Shown piece by piece: positions 34,030 through 42,517 of a stretch of DNA of 64,000 nt (the first letter of the stretch is position 1; every line of letters begins with the position of its first letter). Below the pieces are notes generated by a model that ran no database searches, was not told where the DNA came from, and saw only the letters and a list, made by a program, of their open reading frames with translations. Both the position numbers and the translations under genes were made by a program. The stretch is from contig NZ_JBITMQ010000014.1 in assembly GCF_044466355.1 (NCBI RefSeq), forward strand, positions 62,001 to 126,000. Direction: 5' to 3'. This DNA is from Actinophytocola sp044466355. GTDB lineage: Bacteria; Actinomycetota; Actinomycetes; Mycobacteriales; Pseudonocardiaceae.

Positions 34030-35049
34030 GTGGAGCTGCTCACCATCGGCGAGTTCGCCAGGGCGTCCCGCCTGTCCGCCAAGGCGTTGCGGCTCTATGA
34101 CGAGCTGGGCCTGTTGCGTCCTGTCGTCGTGGACCCGGTCAACGGGTACCGGCGGTACTCGCCCGACCAGCTGGAGACCGCGCGGGTCGTCGCCTGGCTG
34201 CGGCGGATCGGGATGCCGCTCGCCGAGATCCGGGCCGTCGTCGGCATGCCCGCGGACCAGGCGGCCGCGGCGGTCGCCGGGTACTGGCGGCGGGTCGAGG
34301 ACGACACCGAGAACAGGCGGCAGCTCGCGGCCGTCCTCGTCGAGTACCTGTCCGGAAGGAACACCGCTGTGTCCACATCACTTGCCGTCAAGTACGCCGT
34401 CCGCACCGACAGGGGCCTGGTCAGGGTCGCCAACCAGGACTTCGCGTTCGCCGGGGAGCGGGTCTTCGCCGTCGCGGACGGCTTCGGGTACCACGGGACC
34501 CGTGCCTCTCGCGCCGCTGTCGACGCGGTGCGGCAGGTCGCGGTCGGCGACCTCCTCAACGCCATGGACGACGCCGCCAGGAACGCGAACGAAGCCGTCA
34601 AGGGCCTCGACGACAGCGGGACCACCCTCACCGCGCTCATCTGGGCGGGCTCGCGGCTCGGGCTCGTCCACATCGGCGACTCGCGCGCCTACCTGCTGCG
34701 TGGCGGCGAACTGTTCCAGATCACCCATGACGACACCGTCGTGCAGTCCATGGTGGACGAGGGGAAGCTGTTGCCGGACGAGGTCGCGTCGCACCCGCAG
34801 CGGTCCATCCTCCTCAAGGCGCTGACCGGTGACATGAGCCCTGGCGTGCAGGTGCGGGACGTGCGGGCCGGGGACCGTTACCTGCTCTGCTCCGACGGGC
34901 TGCACACCGTGCTCGACCTCGGGACGATCGCGCGGGTGCTCGCCGAGGACGAGCCGCAGCAGGCCGTCGACCGGCTCGTGGGTCTCGCCAACGACGCGGG
35001 CGGACCCGACAACATCAGCTGCGTCGTCGCGCACCTCATCGCACAGTGA
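34030..35049 (+). CDS. MerR-type HTH fused to a PP2C-family protein phosphatase
   Basis: A 339-aa fusion. Residues 1-70 form a MerR winged helix-turn-helix (TIGEFARASRLSAKALRLYD, then VNGYRRYSPDQLETARVVAW, GMPLAEIRAV). A helical linker of 40 residues follows, then a complete PP2C domain (about 115-339). Metal-site motifs are all present: VANQDFAF, FAVADGFGYHGTRAS, LVHIGDSRAYLLRGG, YLLCSDGLHTV and GGPDNISCVVAH. GTG start with GAGGAGGGG upstream. It is expected to bind DNA as a dimer and remove phosphate from Ser/Thr, linking kinase signalling to transcription. No kinase gene is near. The last 14 bp overlap the convergent MocR gene. Confidence 0.9.
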   Translation: MELLTIGEFARASRLSAKALRLYDELGLLRPVVVDPVNGYRRYSPDQLETARVVAWLRRIGMPLAEIRAVVGMPADQAAAAVAGYWRRVEDDTENRRQLAAVLVEYLSGRNTAVSTSLAVKYAVRTDRGLVRVANQDFAFAGERVFAVADGFGYHGTRASRAAVDAVRQVAVGDLLNAMDDAARNANEAVKGLDDSGTTLTALIWAGSRLGLVHIGDSRAYLLRGGELFQITHDDTVVQSMVDEGKLLPDEVASHPQRSILLKALTGDMSPGVQVRDVRAGDRYLLCSDGLHTVLDLGTIARVLAEDEPQQAVDRLVGLANDAGGPDNISCVVAHLIAQ

Positions 35050-36412
35050 GCGCGATTTCCTTTACTGCTTCCCGTAATCGATCGGGTGACGTGGCCGCGT
35101 AGCCGATCACCAGTCCGGGGTACGTGCCCAACCGCGTGTATCCGGACAGCGCGGGCGCGTGGATGCCCGCGTCATCCAATCGTTGCGAGACAAGGGAATC
35201 GTCGGTGCCCGCGGGTAGCCTGAGAACAACATGAAGGCCGGCGGCGACGCCGATCGGTTGCCACGCGGGCACATGCTCGGCCACCGCCGTCAACAAGGCG
35301 TCACGACGACGGCGGTAGGCCGAGCGGGTGCGGCGCAGGTGACGGTCGTAACCACCGCCGCGCAACAGACCGGCGAACGCGGCCTGCGGGAGAGGAGAAC
35401 AACCGAGATCAGTCAATTGCTTGCGGGACACGATGTTCGCACGCAACGCGGGGGGCAACACCAGCCAGCCCAGCCGCAGCGCGGGTGCGAGGGTCTTGCT
35501 CACGCTGCCCAGGTAGGCGACATGGCCCGGGTCCATCGCCTGCATCGCGCGTAGGGCAGGACGGTCGTAGCGGTGTTCGGCGTCGTAGTCGTCCTCGATG
35601 ATCACGCCGTCGTGCTCGCGGGCCCACGCCAGCAACGCGTGTCTGCGGGCCGGGTGGAGAGTCGTGCCCAGCGGGAACTGGTGAGCCGCCGTCACCACGA
35701 CCGCGCGCACGTTCGGCGGCAGCGCGGACACCACCAGTCCGTCGCGGTCCACCGGAACGGGGACCGGACGCAGGCCGTGCTCACGCAGCAGGTCCGCCTG
35801 TCCGGGGTGGCCGGGGTCCTCCACGGCGATCGCGTCGTGCCCCTGCGCGCGCAGTACGGCCGTGAGCACGGACAGGGCCTCCGCGCCGCCGTGGGTGATC
35901 GCCACGTCGTCGGCCGTCGCGGTGACCGCCCGGACGCGGCCCAGGTAGGCGGCCAGTTCGGTGCGGAGCTCCGGCAGGCCTGCCGGGTCGGGGTAGCCCA
36001 GGGCCTCGTCCGGTAGTTCGGCCAGGGCGGCGCGGGTGGCCGCGACCCACTCGGCGCGAGGGAACTCGCTCAGCGCGGGCAGGCCGGGGCGCAGGTCGTA
36101 GCGCCACTGCCGGGCCGTCGGCGCCGGGGGTGCGACCGGTGCCGGGGCGGCCAGCGTGGACGCGACCGTCGTGCCCGAGCCGCGCTTCGCGGTCAGGTAG
36201 CCCTCGGCCGTGAGCTGACCGTACGCGGCGGTCACCGTGCCACGGGCGACGCCGAGCTGGGCGGCCAGGTCGCGGCTCGACGGGAGTCGCACGCCCGGGG
36301 CGAGCTGTCCGTCGCGGATCGCCCCGCGCAGCGCGGACTCGACGGCGCGGCCCCGGCCGGACGCGCCGTCGGGCAGGAGCAGCTCCCGCAAAGTGGTCCA
36401 GTTAGCAGTCAT
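35036..36412 (-). CDS. MocR/PdxR-family GntR regulator with aminotransferase domain
   Basis: A 458-aa regulator. The GntR helix-turn-helix is at residues 15-80 (LAPGVRLPSSRDLAAQLGVA, then RGTVTAAYGQLTAEGYL). The fold-type I aminotransferase domain has the PLP lysine in AYLGSVSKTLAPALRLGWL and IIEDDYDAEHRYDRPALRAM before it. MocR proteins sense PLP or a PLP-amino acid adduct rather than catalyse turnover. The adjacent divergent EamA exporter is the likely target. Minus-strand TAAGCT eight bases before the ATG is a -10 candidate. Confidence 0.92.
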   Translation of the reverse strand: MTANWTTLRELLLPDGASGRGRAVESALRGAIRDGQLAPGVRLPSSRDLAAQLGVARGTVTAAYGQLTAEGYLTAKRGSGTTVASTLAAPAPVAPPAPTARQWRYDLRPGLPALSEFPRAEWVAATRAALAELPDEALGYPDPAGLPELRTELAAYLGRVRAVTATADDVAITHGGAEALSVLTAVLRAQGHDAIAVEDPGHPGQADLLREHGLRPVPVPVDRDGLVVSALPPNVRAVVVTAAHQFPLGTTLHPARRHALLAWAREHDGVIIEDDYDAEHRYDRPALRAMQAMDPGHVAYLGSVSKTLAPALRLGWLVLPPALRANIVSRKQLTDLGCSPLPQAAFAGLLRGGGYDRHLRRTRSAYRRRRDALLTAVAEHVPAWQPIGVAAGLHVVLRLPAGTDDSLVSQRLDDAGIHAPALSGYTRLGTYPGLVIGYAATSPDRLREAVKEIALTVR

Positions 36413-36420
36413 CGAAGTGG

Positions 36421-36453
36421 AGCTTACGTATGTACCAATGATTCGGCGACAGT
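36421..36453. promoter_or_regulatory. MocR/EamA divergent promoter region
   Basis: A short 41-bp spacer between the divergent starts. It holds TAAGCT (minus strand, 36421-36426) and the palindromic core TACGTA, in an unusually AT-rich setting. A MocR operator is likely here. Confidence 0.35.
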
Positions 36454-37404
36454 GTGGTCGTGCAACGTGAGACCACTCCCCGGGCCGGACGTGCCATCGG
36501 ACTCGCCTCAGTCGCGTCGGTGCTGGTCGGGGCCGCGGTGCCCGTGACCGGGCTGCTTGACGGCTACCCCGTGTTGTCGGCCCAGGCCGTTCGCTACGCG
36601 ATCGGTGCCGTGCTGCTGCTCGGCTGGCTCCTCGTGACCGGACGGCGCGTGCCGGTGCCGTCCGCGCGGGACCTCGTCGGGCTCGGCGTGATGGTCGGGT
36701 TCGGCATGCTCGGGTTCAACGCGCTGATCCTGGTGGGGCAGCGGTACGCGACGCCCGGGTTCATCGCGGCCATGCTCGGCGCGTCGCCGCTGGTGCTCGC
36801 GGTGGCGGCACCCGCGTTGCGGGGCAGGCGGCCGGCACCGTTCGCGGTGGCGGGAGCCGTGGTCGTGGGGTTCGGCGTGGTCGTGCTCAGCGGCGGTGGG
36901 TCGTGGCACGGGCCGGGGCTGGTGCTCGCGGTGCTGGTGATGGCCTGCGAGGTGGCGTTCACGCTCGGTGGTGTCGGTGTCGTGGCGCGGCTGGGTGCGC
37001 TGGCCGCGTCGATGTGGTCGTGCGTGCTCGCCGCGGTCGGCGGAGCCGTGCTGGCCACGTTCCTGGACGGCACGGGTGCGTGGCCGACGCCGAGCGGGAC
37101 CGAGCTGGCGGCGATCGTCGTGCTCGGGTCGCTGGTGACGGCCGTCGCGTTCGGGTTCTGGTACACGGGCGTGTCGGTGCTCGGCGCGGATCGCGTGGGT
37201 GTGCTGGTCGGGCTGATGCCGGTCGCCGGGCTCGTGGCCGCCGTGGTGCTGGGGCGCCAGCCGCTGACGCTGGTCGCGGCCGGCGGCGCGGCGCTCGTCG
37301 CCGCCGGCTGCGCACTCGGACTCGCGCGCCCGCGGCAGGGCGCGCGCGGAACCGGTCAGCCGCCGCGGGCCATGCGCAGCACGTCGAGTGCCTCGTCGAG
37401 CTGA
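36454..37404 (+). CDS. EamA/DMT-superfamily transporter
   Basis: A 316-aa membrane protein with ten hydrophobic helices arranged as two EamA repeats. The first includes PVLSAQAVRYAIGAVLLLGW and the second GTELAAIVVLGSLVTAVAFG. The family exports amino acids, nucleosides or other metabolites. GTG start at 36454; a second GTG at 36460 is equally possible. Control by the divergent MocR regulator suggests an amine, amino acid or vitamin B6-type substrate (inference). Its 3' end overlaps the convergent fumC by 49 bp, giving an unconserved Ser/Arg-rich tail. Confidence 0.88.
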   Translation: MVVQRETTPRAGRAIGLASVASVLVGAAVPVTGLLDGYPVLSAQAVRYAIGAVLLLGWLLVTGRRVPVPSARDLVGLGVMVGFGMLGFNALILVGQRYATPGFIAAMLGASPLVLAVAAPALRGRRPAPFAVAGAVVVGFGVVVLSGGGSWHGPGLVLAVLVMACEVAFTLGGVGVVARLGALAASMWSCVLAAVGGAVLATFLDGTGAWPTPSGTELAAIVVLGSLVTAVAFGFWYTGVSVLGADRVGVLVGLMPVAGLVAAVVLGRQPLTLVAAGGAALVAAGCALGLARPRQGARGTGQPPRAMRSTSSASSS

Positions 37405-38750
37405 GCCTCGGTGAGCTTGCCGTTCTCGACGTGGCCGCGTTCCAGCACGACCTCGCGGATGGTCTTGCGCTCCTTGAGCGACTGCTTCGCGATGGCGGCC
37501 GCCTCCTCGTAGCCGAGGTAGCGGTTGAGCGGGGTGACGATCGACGGGGACGACTCGGCCAGCTCACGCATGCGGTCCGCGTTGGCCTCGACGCCGGCGA
37601 ACACCTTGTCCGCCAGTAGCCGGGCGACCGCGGACAGCAGACGCGCCGACTCGAGCACGTTCCGCGCGATGACCGGAAGCATCACGTTGAGCTGGAAGTT
37701 GCCCTGCGAGCCCGCGAACGCGACCGCGGCGTCGTTGCCGATCACCTGGGCGACCGCCATCATCGTGGCCTCGGAGATCACCGGATTCACCTTGCCCGGC
37801 ATGATCGAGCTGCCCGGCTGCAGGTCCGGCAGCGCCAGCTCGCCGAGGCCGGTGCGCGGGCCGGAACCGAGCCAGCGGACGTCGTTGGCGATCTTGAACA
37901 GTGCCACGGCGACGGCCCTGAGCTGCCCGGACGCCTCGACGACGCTGTCCTGGGAGGCCTGCGCCTCGAAGTGGTCCCTGGCCTCGGTGAGCGGCAGGTT
38001 GGTCAGCCGTGCCAGCTCCTCGGCGACCGCGGCGCCGAAGCCCTCGGGGGCGTTCAGGCCGCTGCCGACGGCGGTGCCGCCGATCGGCAGCTCACCGAGC
38101 CTGGGCAGCGTGTCCGTGAGGCGTTCGACGCCGTAGCGGACCTGCGCGGCCCACGCCCCGGCCTCCTGGCCGAGCGTCACCGGGACGGCGTCCATGAGGT
38201 GGGTACGCCCCGACTTCACCAGGTCGGCCCACTCGGCGGCGCGGCCCTCGACTACCTCGGCGAGGTGGGTCAGCGCGGGGATGACGTCGCGGACGACGGC
38301 CTCGGTCGCGGCGACGTGGATGGTCGTCGGGAACGTGTCGTTCGACGACTGCGACGCGTTGACGTGGTCGTTCGGGTGCACGTCCCGGCCGAGGGCGCGG
38401 GTGGCGAGGGTCGCGATCACCTCGTTGGCGTTCATGTTCGACGACGTGCCCGAGCCGGTCTGGAACACGTCGATCGGGAAGTGGTCGTCGTGTTTGCCCT
38501 CCGCGACCTCGTCCGACGCGGCGGCGATGGCCTGCGCGACGTCGGCGTCCAGCACGCCGAGGCGCTCGTTCACGCGTGCGGCGGCGCCCTTCAGCAGGCC
38601 GAGCGCACGGATCTGCGTGCGCTCTAGGCCGCGGCCCGAGATGGGGAAGTTCTCGACGGCGCGCTGGGTCTGGGCCCGCCAGAGTGCCGCGGCGGGCACC
38701 TTGACCTCGCCCATCGTGTCGTGCTCGATCCTGAACTGATTCTCGGTCAT
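37356..38750 (-). CDS. fumC: class II fumarate hydratase
   Basis: A 464-aa TCA-cycle enzyme interconverting fumarate and malate. The signature loop GSSIMPGKVNPVISEA carries the catalytic serine. SGTSSNMNANEVIA, NASQSSNDTFPTTIH and SGRTHLMDAVPVTLGQE, the last with the catalytic histidine, form the rest of the active site of the tetramer. Start ATG 38750 (TENQFRIEHDTMGEV). Synteny equals Rv1098c, next to glpX in mycobacteria; here about 4 kb of accessory genes separate the two. Confidence 0.96.
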   Translation of the reverse strand: MTENQFRIEHDTMGEVKVPAAALWRAQTQRAVENFPISGRGLERTQIRALGLLKGAAARVNERLGVLDADVAQAIAAASDEVAEGKHDDHFPIDVFQTGSGTSSNMNANEVIATLATRALGRDVHPNDHVNASQSSNDTFPTTIHVAATEAVVRDVIPALTHLAEVVEGRAAEWADLVKSGRTHLMDAVPVTLGQEAGAWAAQVRYGVERLTDTLPRLGELPIGGTAVGSGLNAPEGFGAAVAEELARLTNLPLTEARDHFEAQASQDSVVEASGQLRAVAVALFKIANDVRWLGSGPRTGLGELALPDLQPGSSIMPGKVNPVISEATMMAVAQVIGNDAAVAFAGSQGNFQLNVMLPVIARNVLESARLLSAVARLLADKVFAGVEANADRMRELAESSPSIVTPLNRYLGYEEAAAIAKQSLKERKTIREVVLERGHVENGKLTEAQLDEALDVLRMARGG

Positions 38751-38839
38751 GTAACCAGTTTGATCGCCCAACTGGGCGCGCGCCCGGGTAGCTTGTGGTG
38801 TTGCCGGACACGTTCTCCCACCACGCCGGGTAGGTGCGC

Positions 38840-39835
38840 ATGAGTTCCGTAGAGACCCCGTCCGAGGTTGACCTGCTGATCGTCGGAGCGGGTCCGACCG
38901 GGCTGTACGCGGCCTACTACGCGGGCTTCCGCGAACTGTCCACCGCGATCGTCGACGCGCTGCCGGAGGCGGGCGGGCAGGTGACCGCCATGTACCCGGA
39001 GAAGAAGATCTTCGACGTCGCGGGCTTCCCGTCGATCATCGGGCGCGACCTGGTGTCCGCGCTCGTGGAGCAGGCGGACCAGTTCAAGCCGACGTACCTG
39101 CTGGGGCGCAAGGCGCGCACGGTGACCGAGCTCGACGACGGCGGCTACCTCGTCGGGCTCGACGACGGCGCCGAGCTGCGGGTCGGCGCGATCCTCATCA
39201 CCGCGGGCATGGGCGAGTTCTCGCCGCGGCCGCTGCCCGCCGGTGACGGGTGGCTCGGGCGCGGCATGGTGCACTTCGTGCCCGCGCTGGAGGAGCACCG
39301 GGACCAGGACGTGGTGGTCGTCGGCGGCGGTGACTCGGCGTTCGACTGGGCGCTGTCGCTGCACCCGATCGCCAAGTCGGTGACGATCGTCCACCGGCGC
39401 AACAAGTTCCGTGCGTTCGCGGCGACGGTGCGGCAGGTGCGGGAGCTGGGCGTGCCGATCATCACCGACGCGCAGGTGACCGAGCTGCGCGGCGACGACG
39501 GCGGCCTCAAAGAGGTGGAGCTGGCGGTCGCGTCGGATCCCGCGCCGGTGGTGCTGCCCGCGCAGACCGTGGTGGCGGCGCTCGGGTTCACCGCGGACCT
39601 CGGGCCGATCGAGTCGTGGGGTCTGGAGATCACGCGTCGCGCGGTCGCGGTGGACACCACGATGAGGACGGCACGGGACCGGATCTACGCGGCGGGCGAC
39701 ATCGCCGCGTACCCGGGCAAGGTGAAGCTGATCGCGACCGGTTTCGGCGAGGCGGCGACGGCGGTGAACAACATCGCGGTGGCGCTCAACCCGGACGCGC
39801 ACCTGTTCCCTGGACATTCGAGCGACGTGAGTTAG
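38840..39835 (+). CDS. ferredoxin/flavodoxin--NADP+ reductase, type 2 (thioredoxin reductase-like)
   Basis: A 331-aa FAD/NADPH oxidoreductase. The FAD motif is LLIVGAGPTGLYAAYYAG, with MYPEKKIFDVAGFP and NADPH motif VVVVGGGDSAFDWALSLHP. The C-terminal FAD motif is RIYAAGDIAAYPGKVKLIATG. It lacks the CxxC of true thioredoxin reductases, and its length matches the YumC-like ferredoxin-NADP reductases. It transfers electrons between NADPH and ferredoxin or flavodoxin. ATG 38840 is preferred over GTG 38834. Adjacent to fumC (divergent) and coupled to a DUF2784 gene. Confidence 0.9.
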   Translation: MSSVETPSEVDLLIVGAGPTGLYAAYYAGFRELSTAIVDALPEAGGQVTAMYPEKKIFDVAGFPSIIGRDLVSALVEQADQFKPTYLLGRKARTVTELDDGGYLVGLDDGAELRVGAILITAGMGEFSPRPLPAGDGWLGRGMVHFVPALEEHRDQDVVVVGGGDSAFDWALSLHPIAKSVTIVHRRNKFRAFAATVRQVRELGVPIITDAQVTELRGDDGGLKEVELAVASDPAPVVLPAQTVVAALGFTADLGPIESWGLEITRRAVAVDTTMRTARDRIYAAGDIAAYPGKVKLIATGFGEAATAVNNIAVALNPDAHLFPGHSSDVS

Positions 39836-40231
39836 GTGGGCGCCACGGCGGTGATGGCCGTGCACTTCGTGGTGCTGGCCTACATCGTCCTGGGTGCGTT
39901 CCTCGCGTGGCGGTGGCCGCGCGCGTTGCTCGTGCACGTGCCGTTCCTGGTGTGGGGCCTGGGGAACGTGTTCCTCGGGTTCGTGTGCCCGTTGACCGAG
40001 CTGGAGAACCGGCTGCGCGGGCGGGACGGCGACCCGGACGGGTTCATCGCGGAGTACCTGGACGGGGTGCTGTACCCGGACGAGTACCTGGTGGCGTCGC
40101 GGGTGCTCGCGGCGCTGGTGGTGGTCGTGGGGTACGTGGGCGCGATCGTGGTGTGGCGCCGCCGGCGGGCGGCGGCCTCCGGCCCCCGGTTGCCAGCGTA
40201 CCGGCGGGGGCCGACAGCGACGGGGCGTTGA
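39836..40231 (+). CDS. DUF2784 membrane protein
   Basis: A 131-aa protein with three or four hydrophobic helices and the family motif VCPLTELENRLRGRDGDPDG, preceding GFIAEYLDGVLYPDEYL. That pattern is DUF2784, function unknown. The GTG start directly follows the TAG of the upstream reductase with no gap. It is therefore coupled and may be a membrane partner of that flavoprotein. Confidence 0.85.
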   Translation: MGATAVMAVHFVVLAYIVLGAFLAWRWPRALLVHVPFLVWGLGNVFLGFVCPLTELENRLRGRDGDPDGFIAEYLDGVLYPDEYLVASRVLAALVVVVGYVGAIVVWRRRRAAASGPRLPAYRRGPTATGR

Positions 40232-40360
40232 CGGCCGGGTTGTGGACACCTCGGCACGGTTGTGGACAACTTCCTTGTGGCGGCACGGAATTGTCGGTGG
40301 GCGCGGGTAGCGTGGTTCGAGGGGGCCGGAGGCCAGCCGGGGTCGCACCGGCCGCGCGGG

Positions 40361-40858
40361 TCAGGCCACCACTTGGACCAGCGCTCCCACGTGCAGCGTG
40401 GTGAAGAACTCCTGGGCGTTGGCCATCTCCAGGCGGATGCAGCCGTGGGAGTCCTCGTTCAGCTCGCCCTCGTGGAACGCGATGCCGCCGGGGGCGAAGA
40501 ACACCGAGTACGGCATCGGGTCGCCGTAGATGCTGCTCGTGTGTTCCTGGTCCTTCCACGCCACCGGCCAGGTGCCCGTCGGGGTCGGGTTCGTCGTGCC
40601 GCCGTGGGTGATCCGGACCGGGCCCAGCAGCACCTTGCCGTTGTTCATCAGCCATGCCTGCCTCGCCGACAGGCTCACGCACGCGCTGATGCCCCGGCCG
40701 CACGGAGGTGGTGGCGGCGGCGGTGGAGCCACCACCGTCGTGGTGGTCGTGGCCGGAGGTTGGGTGTGGCTGGGGGTTGGGCCGGTCGCCGCCTGTGTCG
40801 CGCACGCCGACAGCAGGGTTGTGGCCAGTAGGGCGAGGCAGGCCAGTCCGCGTCTCAT
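40361..40858 (-). CDS. L,D-transpeptidase lipoprotein (copy 1)
   Basis: A 165-aa lipoprotein. The signal peptide ends in lipobox TLLSAC, followed by a Thr/Pro-rich spacer with a run of eight prolines. The YkuD catalytic domain comes next, with HGG (VRITHGGTTNPTPTGTW) and the active-site SHGCIRLE cysteine motif. Such enzymes make 3-3 peptidoglycan crosslinks or attach proteins to the wall. It starts MRRGLACL with GGAAGGTGG upstream. Both copies share the CGxGxxAC(V/I)xLSA segment and end in VQVVA. Confidence 0.92.
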   Translation of the reverse strand: MRRGLACLALLATTLLSACATQAATGPTPSHTQPPATTTTTVVAPPPPPPPPCGRGISACVSLSARQAWLMNNGKVLLGPVRITHGGTTNPTPTGTWPVAWKDQEHTSSIYGDPMPYSVFFAPGGIAFHEGELNEDSHGCIRLEMANAQEFFTTLHVGALVQVVA

Positions 40859-40927
40859 GTCCACCTTCCGCGGGTGATCGTGGGGCACCACTGGTTACCC
40901 ACGACGTACTCGCGGTAAAGGTTGCGA

Positions 40928-41506
40928 TTACGCGACGACCTGCACCGTGTCGCCCACCGCCAGTGCGTTGTAGTACGTCTCGGCGGCCGCCGGGGACAGG
41001 TGGATGCAGCCGTGCGACAGGTCGGTCAGGCTGCCTTCGTGGAACGCGATCCCGCCGTTGAAGAACACCGAGAACGGCATCGGGGCGCCGTCGAACTCCG
41101 ACGACTTGTGGTCGATGTCCTTCCACCCGACGTTGAACGTGCCCGGCGGGGTCTCCCAGCCCGGCCTGCCGTGGGTGATCGGCACCGGGCCGTAGCTCAC
41201 GGCACCGTCGTCGAGCAGCCACGACTTGTTCGCGGACAGGTCGATACAGGCGTCCACACCGGCACCGCACGGGACACCGGCCGGCGGTGGGGGCGGTGGG
41301 GGCGTTTCCTTCACGATGGTCTCGTTCGCCGCCGCCACCTTCGGCAGCGGTGGCATCGGCACCTCGGGCACGGTGGTCGGCGTCGTCGACGTCGTGGTGG
41401 TCGGTGCGGGCTGGGTGGGGGACGGGGCGGCGGTCGGGGTGCTCGCGCACGCCGACAGGAAGCCGATGACCGCGATCGCGAAACCTGCCAGTAGTCTCGT
41501 CCGCAT
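40928..41506 (-). CDS. L,D-transpeptidase lipoprotein (copy 2)
   Basis: A 192-aa paralogue of the next gene. Lipobox GFLSAC is followed by a long Thr/Pro spacer (about 60 residues) and a YkuD domain with PITHGRPGWETPPGTFNVGW. The catalytic cysteine is in LSHGCIHLSPAAAE. The spacer should let the domain reach into the peptidoglycan from the outer leaflet. The two copies are about 70 bp apart in the same direction, indicating tandem duplication followed by divergence in the linkers. Confidence 0.92.
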   Translation of the reverse strand: MRTRLLAGFAIAVIGFLSACASTPTAAPSPTQPAPTTTTSTTPTTVPEVPMPPLPKVAAANETIVKETPPPPPPPAGVPCGAGVDACIDLSANKSWLLDDGAVSYGPVPITHGRPGWETPPGTFNVGWKDIDHKSSEFDGAPMPFSVFFNGGIAFHEGSLTDLSHGCIHLSPAAAETYYNALAVGDTVQVVA

Positions 41507-41563
41507 GTCGTGAGGACGCCACGAACCGGGTGGGCGTTGTCGTGGTAATCCAACCGTGACAAG

Positions 41564-41601
41564 CGAAATGCCGCACCCACCTCGGTGAATGCGGCATTTC
41601 G
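41564..41601 (-). terminator. terminator of the protease gene
   Basis: A perfect 12-bp stem CGAAATGCCGCA / TGCGGCATTTCG, 11 bp after the protease stop. It separates that gene from the transpeptidases. Confidence 0.7.
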
Positions 41602-41611
41602 AACTAATCGG

Positions 41612-42379
41612 TCAGCCGGTGTGCTGTGCGATCCAGTCCGCGTAGGCCGTCGCGTCCGTGTAGATCGACGGGCCGGTCGCGCACGTCGAGTCGTTGTTGC
41701 CGCTGCGGCTCGTCACGCCGATCAGCTGCCAGCCGCTGCCGTCGCCCACGATCTGCGGGCCACCCGAGTCGCCGTAGCAGGCGCCCGCGTTGCCGCCCGG
41801 GTTGCTCGTGCACAGCTCGAGCGCGCCGTCGATGCCGGTGCAGTCACCCGCGTCGAGCACCGCGACGTCGAGCTGCTGCAGGTAGTCCGGCGCGCCGCAG
41901 CCACCCGGCTCCGGGCACGTCTGGCCCCAGCCGAGCAGCCGGGACGCGGTGCCCACCGGCGCGTCCCCGGCCAGCGCGACCGGCGCGGACGTGGCGGGTG
42001 CGGCCAGCTTGACCAGCGCGATGTCGTTGCCCGCCGACACCCCGTCGTAGTCCTCGTGGACGATGATCTCGGCGGCCTGCGCCTCCTCGCCGCCCGAGGC
42101 GTACTCGTTGCTGCCGATCCGCAGCCCCACACTCTCCGCCGACGTGCCCTGCACGCAGTGCGCCGCGGTCAGCACCCAGTCGGCGCCGATCAGCGAACCG
42201 CCGCAGAAGTGGCTGCCGCCGTCCTGCAGGGAAACCATGAACGAGTAGGTCTGGTCCGCGTCGCCGCCACCCACGATCATCGGCGTCACGCCGGGGTCGT
42301 CGGCCGCCGCCGAACCCACCCCGGCGAACGCCGTTGCCGCACCGGCGAGAAGGCCCACGACCAGAGAACGTGCCCGCAT
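41612..42379 (-). CDS. secreted trypsin-like serine protease (S1 family)
   Basis: A 255-aa exported protease. The signal peptide (residues 1-28) precedes a short propeptide ending before IVGGGDADQTYSFMVSLQDG. The triad is His in VLTAAHCVQG, Asp in AGNDIALVKL and Ser in ACYGDSGGPQIVG. Six cysteines fit three disulfides. Activation would need cleavage after VTPM. ATG 42379 with GGGAGGAGAG upstream. It lies next to cell-wall transpeptidases, but nothing more ties them. Streptomyces trypsin-type proteases are the closest known group. Confidence 0.93.
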   Translation of the reverse strand: MRARSLVVGLLAGAATAFAGVGSAAADDPGVTPMIVGGGDADQTYSFMVSLQDGGSHFCGGSLIGADWVLTAAHCVQGTSAESVGLRIGSNEYASGGEEAQAAEIIVHEDYDGVSAGNDIALVKLAAPATSAPVALAGDAPVGTASRLLGWGQTCPEPGGCGAPDYLQQLDVAVLDAGDCTGIDGALELCTSNPGGNAGACYGDSGGPQIVGDGSGWQLIGVTSRSGNNDSTCATGPSIYTDATAYADWIAQHTG

Positions 42380-42517
42380 TCTCTCTCCTCCCACGGCCCG
42401 TGCCCGGTTGTCGGGCACTGTGCGGAAGGTAGATGACCTGCGGGAACGCCGGGCACCCTCGAAAGTAGGGCGGCCGGGAATTCCCTACCATCGTCGGGTT
42501 GGTCCGAAGTGGACAGT

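Noticed and set aside
38840..39835. Annotation as thioredoxin reductase
   Set aside because: No CxxC redox pair is present; motifs and length fit type 2 ferredoxin-NADP reductase.
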